Source: Monarcha castaneiventris obscurior (Eukaryota; Chordata; Aves; Passeriformes; Monarchidae). From it: a DNA stretch of 64,000 nt. Under the pieces are notes generated by a model that was not told where the DNA came from, ran no database searches, and worked only from the letters and a program-made list of their open reading frames with translations. The translations under genes were made by a program, and so were the position numbers. Location: assembly GCA_026261815.1 (NCBI GenBank), contig JAMPIT010000510.1, positions 15,906,001 through 15,970,000 of the forward strand. Direction: 5' to 3'. This document shows positions 25,930-37,570 of the stretch, piece by piece. Position 1 is the first letter of the stretch. Every line of letters starts with the position of its first letter.

Positions 25930-26340
25930 GCAGATTCACTGAACGGTTTGGTTGGGAAAGGACTTTAAAGATGTGTAATTCCAAACTCCTGCCATTGTCA
26001 TGGACACCTTCCAATAGACCAGGTTGCTCAAATCCCCATCCAGCCTGGCCTTAAAAACTTCCGGGGATGGGCCATCCATAGCTTCTCTGGGCAACCTGTG
26101 CCAGTGCCTCAGCACCTCATAGAGAAGAATGTCTAATCTAAATTTGCTCTCTTTTAGTTCAAACCTGATCCCCCTTGTCCTATCACAACATGCCCTTGCC
26201 CAAAGTCCCTCTCAAGCTCTCTTGTAGGCTGTTTTTAGGTACTGGAAGGCCAATAGAAGGTGTCTGCAGAGCCTTCTCTTCTCGAGGCTGGACAACACAG
26301 GTCTTTCAGTCTGTCTCCATAGGAGAGGTGTTCTCTTATC
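25930..26340 (-). mobile_element. CR1 LINE fragment (sense on - strand)
   Basis: The reverse complement carries the CR1 3' region. On the + strand one sees 'tggttgggaaaggacttta', 'accaggttgctcaaatcccc', 'gggcaacctgtgccagtgcc', 'ccttgtcctatcacaacatg' and 'cttctcttctcgaggctgga'. Noticeably diverged from the copy at 48.0-48.6 kb, so probably older. Plus frames here are antisense CR1. Confidence 0.85.
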
Positions 26341-27474
26341 TACCAAAGCCATACTCCCGTTTAGGCAGCCATCAAATTCTTCAAGCACAATTTGCCCTTA
26401 GTGAAGCTGTGTTAGTGTCACACATCACCTCCGTATTCTCCATGTGCTTTAGCAATTCTACTCCTGTGCATGACAAAGTCTGCAGTCCTGGCAGTTTTTT
26501 GCCTTTCCTTATTGAAAAGATTGTGTGATGTCTCTGAACAACTTCAGCCCCTGCACAAACACCACACAGGTCCTGGTTGCCTCTCAAACACAAAATCAGG
26601 CATTTGAAGAGGATCTGTGTGTCCTGGTGGGAGGGGTGACTGCTTTACCATCAGTTCATCATTGTGATGTTTGGACTTGAGGTGGCATCCACTTTACCAT
26701 TCCTGAGGTTATTCAGATCCACCCTTCCCAGGCAGACAGCTCAGCTGCCAGCCTTGCCCTCAGCAAGCTGGAGTCACTATCTCCTTTTATGTTTTTCATA
26801 ACTCAGCATTGCATCTTACAGACATGGTAACTGGTTGCAGTAGATGAAGCCTCCTAAAAGTGTTAACATTAAATAAAGGAAATCTCAGTGAGTAATTTTT
26901 GTCCTAACACTCCTAACTCATGGAATAAGAAGAGATAATGTTAGACAGGCTGGTTTAAGTGCTTATTAAACTTTTATGGTCATCTAATCAGGCTGTCTCC
27001 TTTCTGCATTTTAAAGAAAAAAAATGGAAATAAAACCACTTTATAGTTTCTGGATGAATAAAGTCTAACTTTATTTTAACTATCTTTATATATATAGAGC
27101 AGAAGTCTAACTTCAGAGGCTACAACTGAGGCACGTGTAAATCTCTCTCTCTGCTCAGTATAAAGAAATCTTCAATTCAATAATCTTTGCATAAGTGACA
27201 TATTAAAAAAATTTAAAAGCCTGAAATACTACTTTCAGTAGTATGAATAGGATGTATTATTAGTATATTGTAATATATAGTGTAATAAAAAGATTTTAAG
27301 AAGGCAGACTAATATATCATAGCAAGTCGTAGTACATTGGTGTTAAAATATGCAAATTGATTATGCCACGTTATTTCTTGCTAGTGGGACTGCTTTAAAA
27401 TGCAAAAATTTTTCTCAGTAGAGAATTTTACAGTGAATCTCAGACACCTAATCCACATGGAGGCTGTACAAAAC
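26341..27474. other. Intronic DNA between CR1 and SINE
   Basis: No supported gene. The minus frame 26381-26593 directly follows the CR1 and may include poorly preserved repeat sequence. The rest is AT-rich and unremarkable. Confidence 0.4.
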
Positions 27475-27614
27475 CTGAGATGAGCTCAGCTGGTCAGAAC
27501 ATGGTGCTAATAATGCCAAGGTTGGGGGCTCAATCCCCTTGTGAGCCATTGACTTAAGAGCTGGACTCAGTGATCCTTGTGGGTCCCTTCCAATTCAGAA
27601 TATTCTGTGATTGT
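27475..27614 (+). mobile_element. tRNA-Ile/CR1 composite SINE (TguSINE1-like)
   Basis: Positions 27475-27548 align by eye with tRNA-Ile(AAU): agctcagctggtcagaac (D arm, A box), gtgctaataatgcc (anticodon arm, AAT), and a T-arm/B-box region around gggggctcaatcccc, ending gagcca. The acceptor 5' strand does not pair properly, so it is not a tRNA gene. From 27549 the sequence switches to a CR1 3' end ('ctcagtgatccttgtgggtc', 'ccttccaattcag', terminal attctgtgatt), the region a CR1 reverse transcriptase would recognise. A tRNA-Ile head with a CR1 tail is the known design of passerine TguSINE1-type SINEs. A/B-box polymerase III promoter elements are visible but diverged. Confidence 0.85.
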
Positions 27615-28269
27615 TAGAAGTTCTGTCCTTTCTTTTTATTTAAACTCTTGCTTTGGCAGAGAAACTGAGCTGAATAGAAATGGAAATGCTTACTACATGA
27701 TGAAGTGTATAAAATACAATGTAGTGAAGTGATACTGAGGTACCAAGATGGGAAGTTTTGTTTGTTCTTCATGTTTGAACTAGGTCTAACTTTTCTCTCA
27801 CAGCTGTTGGGAGCTATTTATTTTTTTGTTAATGCTTCACAGAAAATCCAGCTCCCCATTCAGAATGCTAAAAGAAGGATCTGCCTTTTAAAAAACTTCT
27901 CTCTACAGGTAATAAAATTTTTCACTATTCCATAATTATGCCCTATTCCTCACAAGTGTGCCACTGCAGCAGCCATAGTCAGTATTTTCTGCATTTTCCT
28001 CAGAGGGGGACAAATTGAAGTCTTCTGTGGCCCATGGAGTGTCTACCCACAGTCAAAGGGAATGTATCTACTTGCAATCTTGAAATGTAAGGGCTATACA
28101 GATATTAAAAAGTTCTTTCTGCATATTCAGTATTTGGAATAAACTCTGGAATACGGATACTGAAAAAGCCTCAGCAGAGAATTTCTTCAGCTCTTTGCAG
28201 TAGTTTGTGAGAGTTCTGTCTTTCCCATGCTGATTACTTTGAACAAGATTACAGTATTGTAAACTTCTT
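27615..28269. other. Intronic DNA, nothing recognised
   Basis: AT-rich sequence between the SINE and the LTR-like fragment. The plus frame 27705-27935 is open but has no supporting splice context or recognisable product. Confidence 0.4.
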
Positions 28270-28520
28270 GCACCTGTGGGTTGTTTGGCAGAATTGTTAT
28301 GGTTCTAACTAGAAAAACATTCAGAAATGGGTGTCTTAGAACTTGACCAATCCCCTTAGGGGGTGGATGGCAAAACCAATTACCTTATGCCACTTAATAC
28401 ACTTCGTGAACTAACATATAAAATCTTCTGAGAATTCATTAAAGTGCTTCCTTTTATCCCTGAGCCTGGACTTTGTGTCGTTTCTCTACTCAGCCGCGGT
28501 GAGAACAGCGACACTGAAAC
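28270..28520 (+). mobile_element. Probable solo LTR fragment of an endogenous retrovirus
   Basis: The segment has LTR-like order: a unique 5' part, a TATAAAA-like 'catataaaatctt' near 28.42 kb, a degenerate poly(A) signal 'cattaaagtgc', then a CpG-containing U5-like end 'ctcagccgcggtgagaac' finishing near agcgaca. No internal gag/pol/env sequence or second LTR is present, consistent with a solo LTR. Exact ends and target-site duplication are not resolved; I tried several TG...CA pairings and none gave matching 5-bp flanks. The U5-like GC-rich block stands out from its AT-rich surroundings. Confidence 0.45.
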
Positions 28521-31500
28521 ATAGAGATTTTTTCAAAATTAGGGCAATTGACCAAAGCAAATATTAATATATTTTTCTCTAAATATTCAAAATATTGTAA
28601 GGGTAATATTTTGGAAAACTGATAAGCTTATTTTATGCATGGAGAGAACAATCTTGACATTCATTTATAGTAATGAGTCAGAATTTCATCGGACTGTCTT
28701 TCAGTGGCAGTGCTGAAGGTGATTAAAGAAAAAGGAAATGTCTTTTGTTGGCATCTGCACTGCTATGAGTTTGCCAGAACCACAGATATAAGCCCTTAAA
28801 CTTGTTTCCTTTTGAACAAAGAGCACAGAAAGATTAAATTCGTAGGAAAGAAGAAGTCATTAATTGCATTTTGACTTATTACTGTGGCAACCACCAATGT
28901 TTTAGCAGGCAAAAACCTGCAATCACAATTTTGTAGAGTGGATTTTGCACTATGATTAGGTGAATTAATCATGTAACTTGGTGACATTTGCTTTGAAAAA
29001 GAGATTTGTTTGGTTTTATGTACAAGTTTCAGCTGAGGTTCTATACTCAAATTTTATTACTTGAAAATGTTCTCACAGAATAGTTTTCATTAGAATTTGA
29101 TTAGAATTTGCAATATTTTGATTGCTGTCTTACACTGCCACTAAAATTGCTCTTGTCATGATGATTTCAAAGGCCTTTACCTTTCATCCAGGAATGTGTG
29201 GGAACTGTTGCTGTTTTCAGATCCATGCTGTAATTCTGTAGCTGTTGCTGAGCGGTATTCTTTTGTGCAAAAAGACATATTGATTGCATTGTAAATGCGC
29301 ATTTATAACCTCTATAAAGTAAATATTTGTAAGTCAGGGTTGTTCAAGCAGTCCTTCCAGTTACTGAAGCGTTAGAAGAGCAAACCAGGATGTCTGTAGC
29401 CTTAACCCTGAGACTGTTTCTGTACAGTGACTGCAAAGGAGGCACAGGCATTATTCCCTGCCACTGGAGCCAGACAGGATGTGTTTGCTCCCCTCAGTAA
29501 AGCTGGCAGGTAGTCTCACCCAAAGCCTTCGGAGATAGGCTGAGGATGCTCCGTGTAAGGCAGAGTGAGTGAAAACAAGTGCAGCCTTGGGGAAACTGTT
29601 TATTAATCTTCTAAACTTAGGAGCAAGTGAACCATCCTCTGAAATAAAGCAGGATCCAGAGGAGCAAGCTAAGCGTGATTGGAGACTTGGGGTTTAAGTC
29701 TTTCTCTGCCTCATTTTGATTTGCAGAGGTGGTTTACCTCGAGAAGCGGCAAAGCCATCTGCCTCAGATTACTGTGCTACTGATTTGTTGCTAAGAAAGT
29801 CAAAACATTACAAAGGATGCAGAAGCAATCCAAATAATAAAAAAAAAAAGGAAAATTTCAAGAGAGTTTTCACCGTGATCTGGGAAACTGAGTCACATCA
29901 TTTAGGAAAAGAAAGAAAGGCATTGCTCCACAGTCCTGTGCAAAGATAATGTGTTCACTGAACCCTAAAACTGGGTGAAATTATATTAGAATGAAGGAGC
30001 ATCCTGAAAATAAAAATGTAAAAGCAAACAAAGAAACAAACCTTAGCATATCAACAGTTTTAATTGTGAAGTGATTAGATCTGTAAGAGGTGAAGACACT
30101 TGGCTTTATTACTGACAGCAGTTTTATATTTCCAATGGCACATTGATAAAATTTGGTCATTATGAAATGAATTATGAAGACATCTGCCTTTTATTTAGTC
30201 CACCACACAAAATATCTTCATCCACAAAAGTACCAACTCATTTAATGAATTCTTTTTGTTATTTATTTCTAACTTTTAATGATGAAAACAAGTTCTTCAA
30301 CTAATTTAGCAACATTTTGCTGGCCAAGAGATTGTTTCATCACTGTGCATCATGTCTCCGTAAACAAAAAGAGGTCTCAATTCTCTCTTTAATCTTGGAG
30401 TTCATACACAATAATAGTGTAAATCAGTTTAAATGTGATAAATAAATAATTATTTCAATCAACCATTAAATCTTAAGGTATTAAGTACTAAAATTGCTGA
30501 AGTAGTTGTTTGTCTACATAGGACAGACTCAAATATTATGCCAGCATCCAAGAATACTGAACAGTACTAGTCATAGAAAACCTGCTCTTGACCTTTCCAG
30601 AGAAGTGAACTGTGTATTGGTTTATAAACTTTCTGGAGTGAATGCGGTCTGACTTAATAGGCTGCAATGGGAAAAACAAGCCTGAAAGCAGTATAGATAA
30701 GAAACCACACAACAAACTTCAGGGAGGCAATTGCAGGGCAATGGCATGTGTCCAAGCCACAGGACTCAGCTGTTCTGCTGGCCGGGAACGAGATGATAAA
30801 AAAGATACCCTGCAGCTTAAAGGCTCTTCCTAGGAGAGGAGTCAGCCAAGAAATGGCCCATGTGCAAAGGAAGGGACCTGACAAAGGACAGGACAAAAAA
30901 GAAAGCTCCTCACGTGGACCTACTTGCAGATTTTGAATTGCACTTCTTTGCTGAAGTAATTTGTTACTCTGTAAGAAGTGGTTTTTTCTAAATAGATGGC
31001 TCACTTTTGACAGTGGACTTTTATCACAGGAGAGGAGAGAGACAGAAAGATATATCGTTCAGCAATGTTCTGGGAATTGTCACCTCCCCTGCAGGGGAAA
31101 GCTGGAGTTATGGTCACTTAAGGGGGTGGTGCATCTGTTAAAAAAAATGTGGGTTGTTCCAGTTTTTGTGTGAGGTGTGAAGGGGGTGGCACAGACCAGA
31201 GTGTGTTGGGAAATTCCTCTTTGACCAGAGGTACTACCTCCTTTTAATAAACATAAAGTAATAAATGGGAATTTATTTATCCAAGGAAATTATAACTTAA
31301 CATTTATTGCTAAAAGAAAAAAAATGCTATTTGAAATAGAAACTCTGAAATGAAACACTGGAAACTTCCTAAAGGCCTCAAGAATTGTAAAGATGAAAAG
31401 TACAAAAATTCATAGATAAAATGCATTCTTCATGACTTGCTCTAATTAGGGGGAGAATGAGCCAAAATCAAAACATTGGAGCACATAATGCAGAAATCCA

Positions 31501-34500
31501 AGACACTATCATCTGAAGTCGGATGTGTTTGATTTTTTTTAAAGTATTCTTTAAAATAATTATTAAAGCTCTTTTTCAACAGAAATTGTGCCCAAAAACC
31601 AATTTCAAAAGTAATTTTTATCCTATTGAATTAAAAGAGTGAGCCCCAAACAGGATACAAAAATTTTTCTTTTATCTAATGAACATTTTTATTTCTTATT
31701 CTGGTCAAAAACACACATTAATTCAGGATGAAGAATAAACATAGAAAAATATAAATGTTCAGGAATAAAGATGCAATTCTCAAAAATTCAAGGGACCATG
31801 CTGCTGCTCTTGCTGCCTTTCACTGGTAGCAGAGTACAGGAGACCCATTTCTGTTCTTGTGAAGGAAGTTTTTAAAGTATTTTATAATGTCATCTCTCTG
31901 TGAATACAATTCTTTAATGAAAATGTCTAAAAAGATTAAAGCAGAGGCTATGCACAAAAAATTATTTGATCTTAAGTGTTTTATTTATTTGTTTGCTTTG
32001 TTTCCACAGAATCCCAGAATATTCTGATTTGGAAGGTTTGAGGCTGACTTGAATTATTTTTCACTCTTCAAACAACTGAAATAGAGATATATAGAGATAG
32101 ATATATATGGATAAATTCCTGGAGAGAACAATGCTCAGAAATTTTCTGTTTGGCTGAGTCTTTCCGTTGTCACCAACTGCTGTTGGGTGACAGCAGCTTC
32201 TCTTTTCATTTAAGGACTTAAGGTAGTGAAAAGGCTATCTACAGCTAACAGAATTTTTTTTCTTTATTATTCCTAATATTTCACTGGGAACTGCAGAGAC
32301 TGGTAAGAACAATTTCACAAGGGAATTGCATTGATGCCTCAACAAGTTATGTGGAAAATATGTGGTTTGATCATTTTATAGGATCTTATTAATCATGTTG
32401 GAATGTGCATGTACCATCTGGCACAACATATCAAGTCTGAGAGAAAAGGGTGTGTGATCCTGCTACTGCTAAAACCCTGTGCATATAGAGACAAAGCTTA
32501 TATTTACATAAATTAATGCATTTTCTGACCAAATTATATAGCTCAATGATTCATCTCGGTAGAGGTGTCCTCAGTGCATATTGCATGTTTTGGAGAGATA
32601 TCACTGACTGATTGCTGGCTGGTTCATTTGCAGTGTTAATTACATGAACAGTGTAGCTCTCTCCATGATGGATAGGAAGTTGTTGACAGCAAGCCCTTTT
32701 CCAGAGATGGAACACCAGTTCCCCACAGAACTGATATTTCCTTCTGCGGTGCATTCACTAAAGGGAGTTCATCTAATGGTTTTTGATAATTGCACTAAAA
32801 AGGTTTCAAAACAAAACGAAAAAAAAAAAAAGGCAAAAATCTAACAGGACGTTATGCGCTCTTTGTTATTGGTTTTTAGATTTATGGTTTGTCTTGGAAT
32901 CATAAAATTAACTTTGACATAAAATCTTAATACAGACAACAACAGCAACAGCAAAAGAAACAAAATGCTCTCAGGCTAACAAAACAAATTATTTTTCTCA
33001 CCAGGATCAGGTTTAAGTTAATGACAATACAACAAACCAAAGAATTTATCAGTGTGATCAACCACCTTTGAACAGATGTTCAAAATGTTTTAATTGCAGT
33101 TAACTGGGTTGTAATAAAGAGCTGGTCTAGGCAATACCTCTGACATCCCAGTCCAGCCTTATTTTCTAAGACCTGTAGAAACTGAAAACAAGCAAATATT
33201 TAACAAAGTTCTGCATGTTCTACGCCAAAATAATTTTCTTTTAGTATGTTTTCTAGATGCTCAGATACTGTGTGGTGAAGAAAAATACACTGTAACATCT
33301 GCACCATCCCACATTTTTCTCTTTCGGCCACCACAGAACAGAACCATCTCAGAAGTAGAGCCCAATATCTATTTCTCACTCACCTGAGGCTTACTTCAGT
33401 TTCTCTCTTTCCTGTACACTTTTTAAGCAGATGTTTCTGGCACTGATAGAGGATCAAAAGTACCTACATTTTCAATGTCCATCAGCTGAGAGGAGAACGT
33501 AGAGCAGGGCTCACCTTGGCTAAGTACAAACTCCGCATCAGAACTTTTAGCAAAGGGAACAGTCACTATAACCTACAACTTTGTGATTCTGGAGGTGGAT
33601 GGGTAGGGAGACGCTTTACAAAGGTTTAGATACATGGCATGCTTTATTCTAGTCATGACCTTGGCATCATTGCTCACTCAAATTAGAAAAGGATCAATCC
33701 TCGCCTTTGAAGTTTCACATAAGCAATGGTGAAAGGCTGCAATTTGTGCAGCAAAAAAAACCCAGTAAAGACACATTATTAAAGCTGAGGTATAATAAAT
33801 GTAGAGACAGAGCACATGGATGAGCATTTTGCAGGCAACTTGGCAAAGAGGATTTTTAACAGAATAGTAGGAGAACAGCTTTGTCCCTTCCAAGTATCAC
33901 CAGGTAGTAAGCTGAAACTTTTCAAATTTTAAATTAAAAAGGACTATGTTTCACTTCAGCCAAGCTATTTCAATGAGCTCTCTCCACATAGTCAGTTCTA
34001 CAGCTGTGATGTCAGAGGACCCTTGCAAGTGCAAATTTGCAAGAGAAAGGTTTTTCCGTGGTCAAATAGATTTCAGACTCTGGTAAAGCTGAACAGAGCA
34101 AAAGTTCTCTTGTAGTGTCAGCTGGAAGTTCTTAGCTTGCATGGGCTGGATGCCTGCTAGAATATAATCCTTGTCTTTTCATGGAATGCTGTAGGGTACT
34201 CTTACATGATTTTTCAAAAATCGGTGGTTAAAAATATGTGTTTTTCACATGTTTGTATTAAAGAAGTGACTGTCATGTATGTGCCTGCATAAAACAGGTT
34301 TAGAAGGTAAATGAATGGAGTAAACAACATGATATTTATTCAACTACCGTGTATGAAATGTTAATTCTACAATAAATACATGTTGAGACTAGGCCTCCAA
34401 TATTGTCAAAGACAGATATAATTGTAAGCAAACTCCTTTTGTAAAGCAAGTGACATCAAATACACAAAGTTACTGCTTCTGGTACAAATGGTAGTTTCGC

Positions 34501-37020
34501 AGTGTTGCAGTAGTGAGCTTTAATTCAGTTAGGACAAAAAATATACCTTTACCCCTCACTTCATGTGGGACCTTTGGCAGCCTTTGCAACACCAAAGTTA
34601 AGTGTGTCACCTTCACCTATGCTTTGTGCATATTCTTGCACTCAGTCACGTATATACACATTACATGTGCACAGTAGATTTGTGCTCTAGGGCTGGTGAA
34701 AGGCAGAAGTTCCAATCCCATGTATTTTTTCACTTCTCAGTGCTACTCTTTTTCAGCACCTAAGGGTTCCTTTTGCTTTTTCTAGTGCACATTTTCCCAG
34801 AGATTCAGTGCCAGTTTGCTTCAAACACAGGAGCTTTATTTCTCCTGTGGGTACTTAACAGCTATTTGAGAGCATTTCTGTCTGGTGGTATTAAGACATT
34901 ACCAGCAAACCCATTGATACACTTGATTTATAAACTTTGTGCACTCTCTTTTTGCTTAAAACTGCTCCAGTTTCCTATCTATTCACAATCCAAAAGGGAT
35001 GTTTATCACAGTTTTTCAAATGAACATCAGAGAAATGTTGCTTTTAGTCCTCAAAATGAGAATAAATTAGTGAAAAACAGCCAAACAAACAACTATTTCC
35101 ACTGTATAGTACAGATCCAAAGCTGCAAACTGAAACAGAAGCCATCTCCTTACAGAAAAAGACAGAAAGGAATAATTTTTTTGCTCTTTCAGGTCATCTG
35201 ATAAGGAAAAATTTCAGCAGAAACTGGTTTTATTGTTGAACAGTCTGTAACCACACATTTGTTAAAGGAACAGAATGTATAGACAATCTTTTTAACAAAA
35301 AAAATCAGTGGATTGTAGCTAATTATACTATGAATTTTAGATGTCCCACACCTGAATGAACTTTTGATTATCTGTTTTGTTCCTGGAATCACTACAAATG
35401 CTTTAGTAGTGGATAATATATTCCTTTATTTATCTCAGCAGCAGCTCCTCCACGTTTCCTGGAATAATACCTCATGACTCCTTGGTGAGCCACAGCAGAT
35501 CTTTTCTGGGCCTTTTAGAAAATTTGAGAGATCATGAGATTGTTTTAACAAGGAAATAACAGTGCAAAACCACTAACAGAACAGTTGATCATGTCTAAAT
35601 AACAGTAACATTTGATTATAGTGCTCAAAATGCAGAGATAGTAGATATGTCCCTCTTTAGCACCTCTAAATTGGACATATATTGCCATGCTTTTCTCAAG
35701 CTTGTAATATCTTTTTGAAAGACACTCTTAAATGCCTAAATTCTACTCTGAGAAGAACAGTTACCCAACACTTATTCCGCTTGTAGCAATTCTGATTTCT
35801 ACACAGGTTTCTGTTTGTTTCCTTCCAGGCATTGATTCTATAGGGTTTCTTAGAGAAAGAAATGCATTAAAAACATTGATAAAACTCTTACAGTGTCCTT
35901 ACCCTGCCTTAAGTTGAATCTTGTTCCCGCTTTGCCAATACTTTTACTAATCTCTTTGCTTTTCTGAAAGACCAAAATAGCCTTCCTGAAAAATCTAAGA
36001 CTAAAATGTATGGTAATAAAGTGATAAATTTTTTAAGTTGTTGAGGAACTAAGATGTTTCCAACCTTTTTTTTTTTTCCCCTTCTTCTTTTTTAGCATCA
36101 GGTTGTTTGGCTACTCTCTTAGTACTGTCTTCTTCATTCTCCTCAGTCCAAGGATGTATTTCAGATGGCTCAGAGAGGAATGGAGACCGCAGCTTTGCTA
36201 TTTACAAAACCTGGGGCACAAAAGGGTAGGTCTTCTCTGCCCAAGGAGCCCCGAGAATCAGGCTGAGCATATCAGATTACTGCAGAATAGAAATTTATGT
36301 TTAGGACATTAATAATCCCGTTTAGCCTTTCTCTAAGTTTTTTTCCTTTTTTTTATTGTCCTTTTTTAATTATTCTTTTTTTGGCAGTAGAAAAAGTGAG
36401 CATGCTCATGCTGCACAGTAAGTGTAGCAATCTGTCTACAGAAGTTCTGTCAGTCCATGCTGGACTGAGAAAAAGTGAGGTATGGTGTGCACTTAATTAG
36501 GGTGAAAAACAAGTTAACAGCTTGCTCAGAATCCCAGGTGCTGAGAATTTTTCCTTCAGAGAACAGAATACAGTGTGCCAATTTTAAAGGCAAGGAATTT
36601 GTGTACTAACTTTGTCCTTTATAATCTGAATGTGCATCAGGCATTTTGGACACCTTTAAAATAGGTATTCATTCATGAGTTACTTCTGACTGAATATTCA
36701 CTCACATCACCAGTTATATGCACAGTGCAATTCAACCACAGGCAGCACTTCCCAGGTGCTCAGCCTTCTTTTCTTTGTTATTCTATTTCTGGCTGAGAGG
36801 AAAAAGGGTTTTGAATGAGATTGGATTGCCACTCTTGCTCTGAATTATGTTTAGTTATTTCTCTCAGTGCCTGGCTTTGTTGTGAACAATCCTATATTGA
36901 AGGCTTTTAAATCATAGATAGTGGTCTGAATGCAACTGGAATAACCAGTGGCTGGGGAACAAAATGGCTTTTCCCACAGACTGACTTGTACAATAATGAT
37001 TTAATTAGAAATAGGTATAC
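28521..37020. other. Remainder of the large intron; no supported gene
   Basis: About 8.5 kb of AT-rich sequence with A-runs (for example near 32.82 kb) and TA-rich words near 32.08-32.11 kb. A possible 45-bp mini-exon on the minus strand (30924-30968; acceptor 'aaccacttcttacag', donor CAA|GTAGGT) fits the phases between the 37.0-kb and 22.8-kb exons, but the protein reads more naturally without it. No CR1, SINE or LTR recognised here. Confidence 0.45.
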
Positions 37021-37103
37021 TGGCATTTTAGGCATAGACTTGATTGTGCTATGTAGGCCAGCTCTAGTGTTGTGAGCAAAGATCTGGAAAATACTGGATT
37101 GCC
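37021..37103 (-). CDS. Internal exon of the minus-strand gene
   Basis: A strong acceptor ('aactttttctgccacag') opens an 83-bp segment reading 27 codons in phase 0 (GNPVFSRSLLTTLELA then YIAQSSLCLKC) and ending CA|GTATAC. The leftover CA joins the A that starts the 22802-22864 exon to make Gln, so the phase is kept across a 14-kb intron. The other frames either hit a stop or give an unusable phase downstream. Residues are again helix-like. This is the most upstream exon I can support; earlier ones would lie at higher coordinates. Confidence 0.48.
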
Positions 37104-37214
37104 CTGTGGCAGAAAAAGTTGATTTCAGACAAATATTTGAAATTATAAACATTAATAATCCATACTTTTTTGGGACCCCAATATAAGTAAGACTCAATCT
37201 CAAGGGAACTCAAC

Positions 37215-37570
37215 CAGGGACCACAAAAATGGTTGAGGGCTGGAACATTTTTTCTATGAGGAGAGGATTAAGGAGCTGGGCTCATTCATCCTCAAGAAAA
37301 GTGATTTGGGGGAATATAGGAGCCCTTCAGTACTGAGAGGATGAAGCCAGAATATTGATGTTCAGAATACACTAAATTAAGCTGAGAAGCTTTTTCTGTT
37401 TCATGGAGATGGTCAACCAGAGAGATTGTGCAATCTCCAGAGATGGCCAAGACTCAGTTACATAAAAGCACTGAGCAATTTGATCTGATCACAGCTGAAG
37501 GTTGTATTAGGGACCTCCTGAGGTCCCTTCCAGCCTGAGTTATCTCAGGATTCTATAATCCTACAGTCAG
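37215..37570 (+). mobile_element. Old CR1 LINE fragment (sense on + strand)
   Basis: Diverged CR1 3' region: 'gaggattaaggagctgggct' corresponds to the CR1 'gagcggctgagggagctggg' segment, 'agatggtcaaccagagagat' follows, and the end is 'gaggtcccttccagcctgag' plus 'ggattctataatcc', the degenerate 3' octamer repeat. It lies just upstream, in gene sense, of the 37.0-kb exon. Confidence 0.72.

Noticed and set aside
27475..27548. A functional tRNA-Ile gene
   Set aside because: The acceptor arms do not pair and the sequence runs directly into a CR1 3' tail, so it is the head of a SINE.
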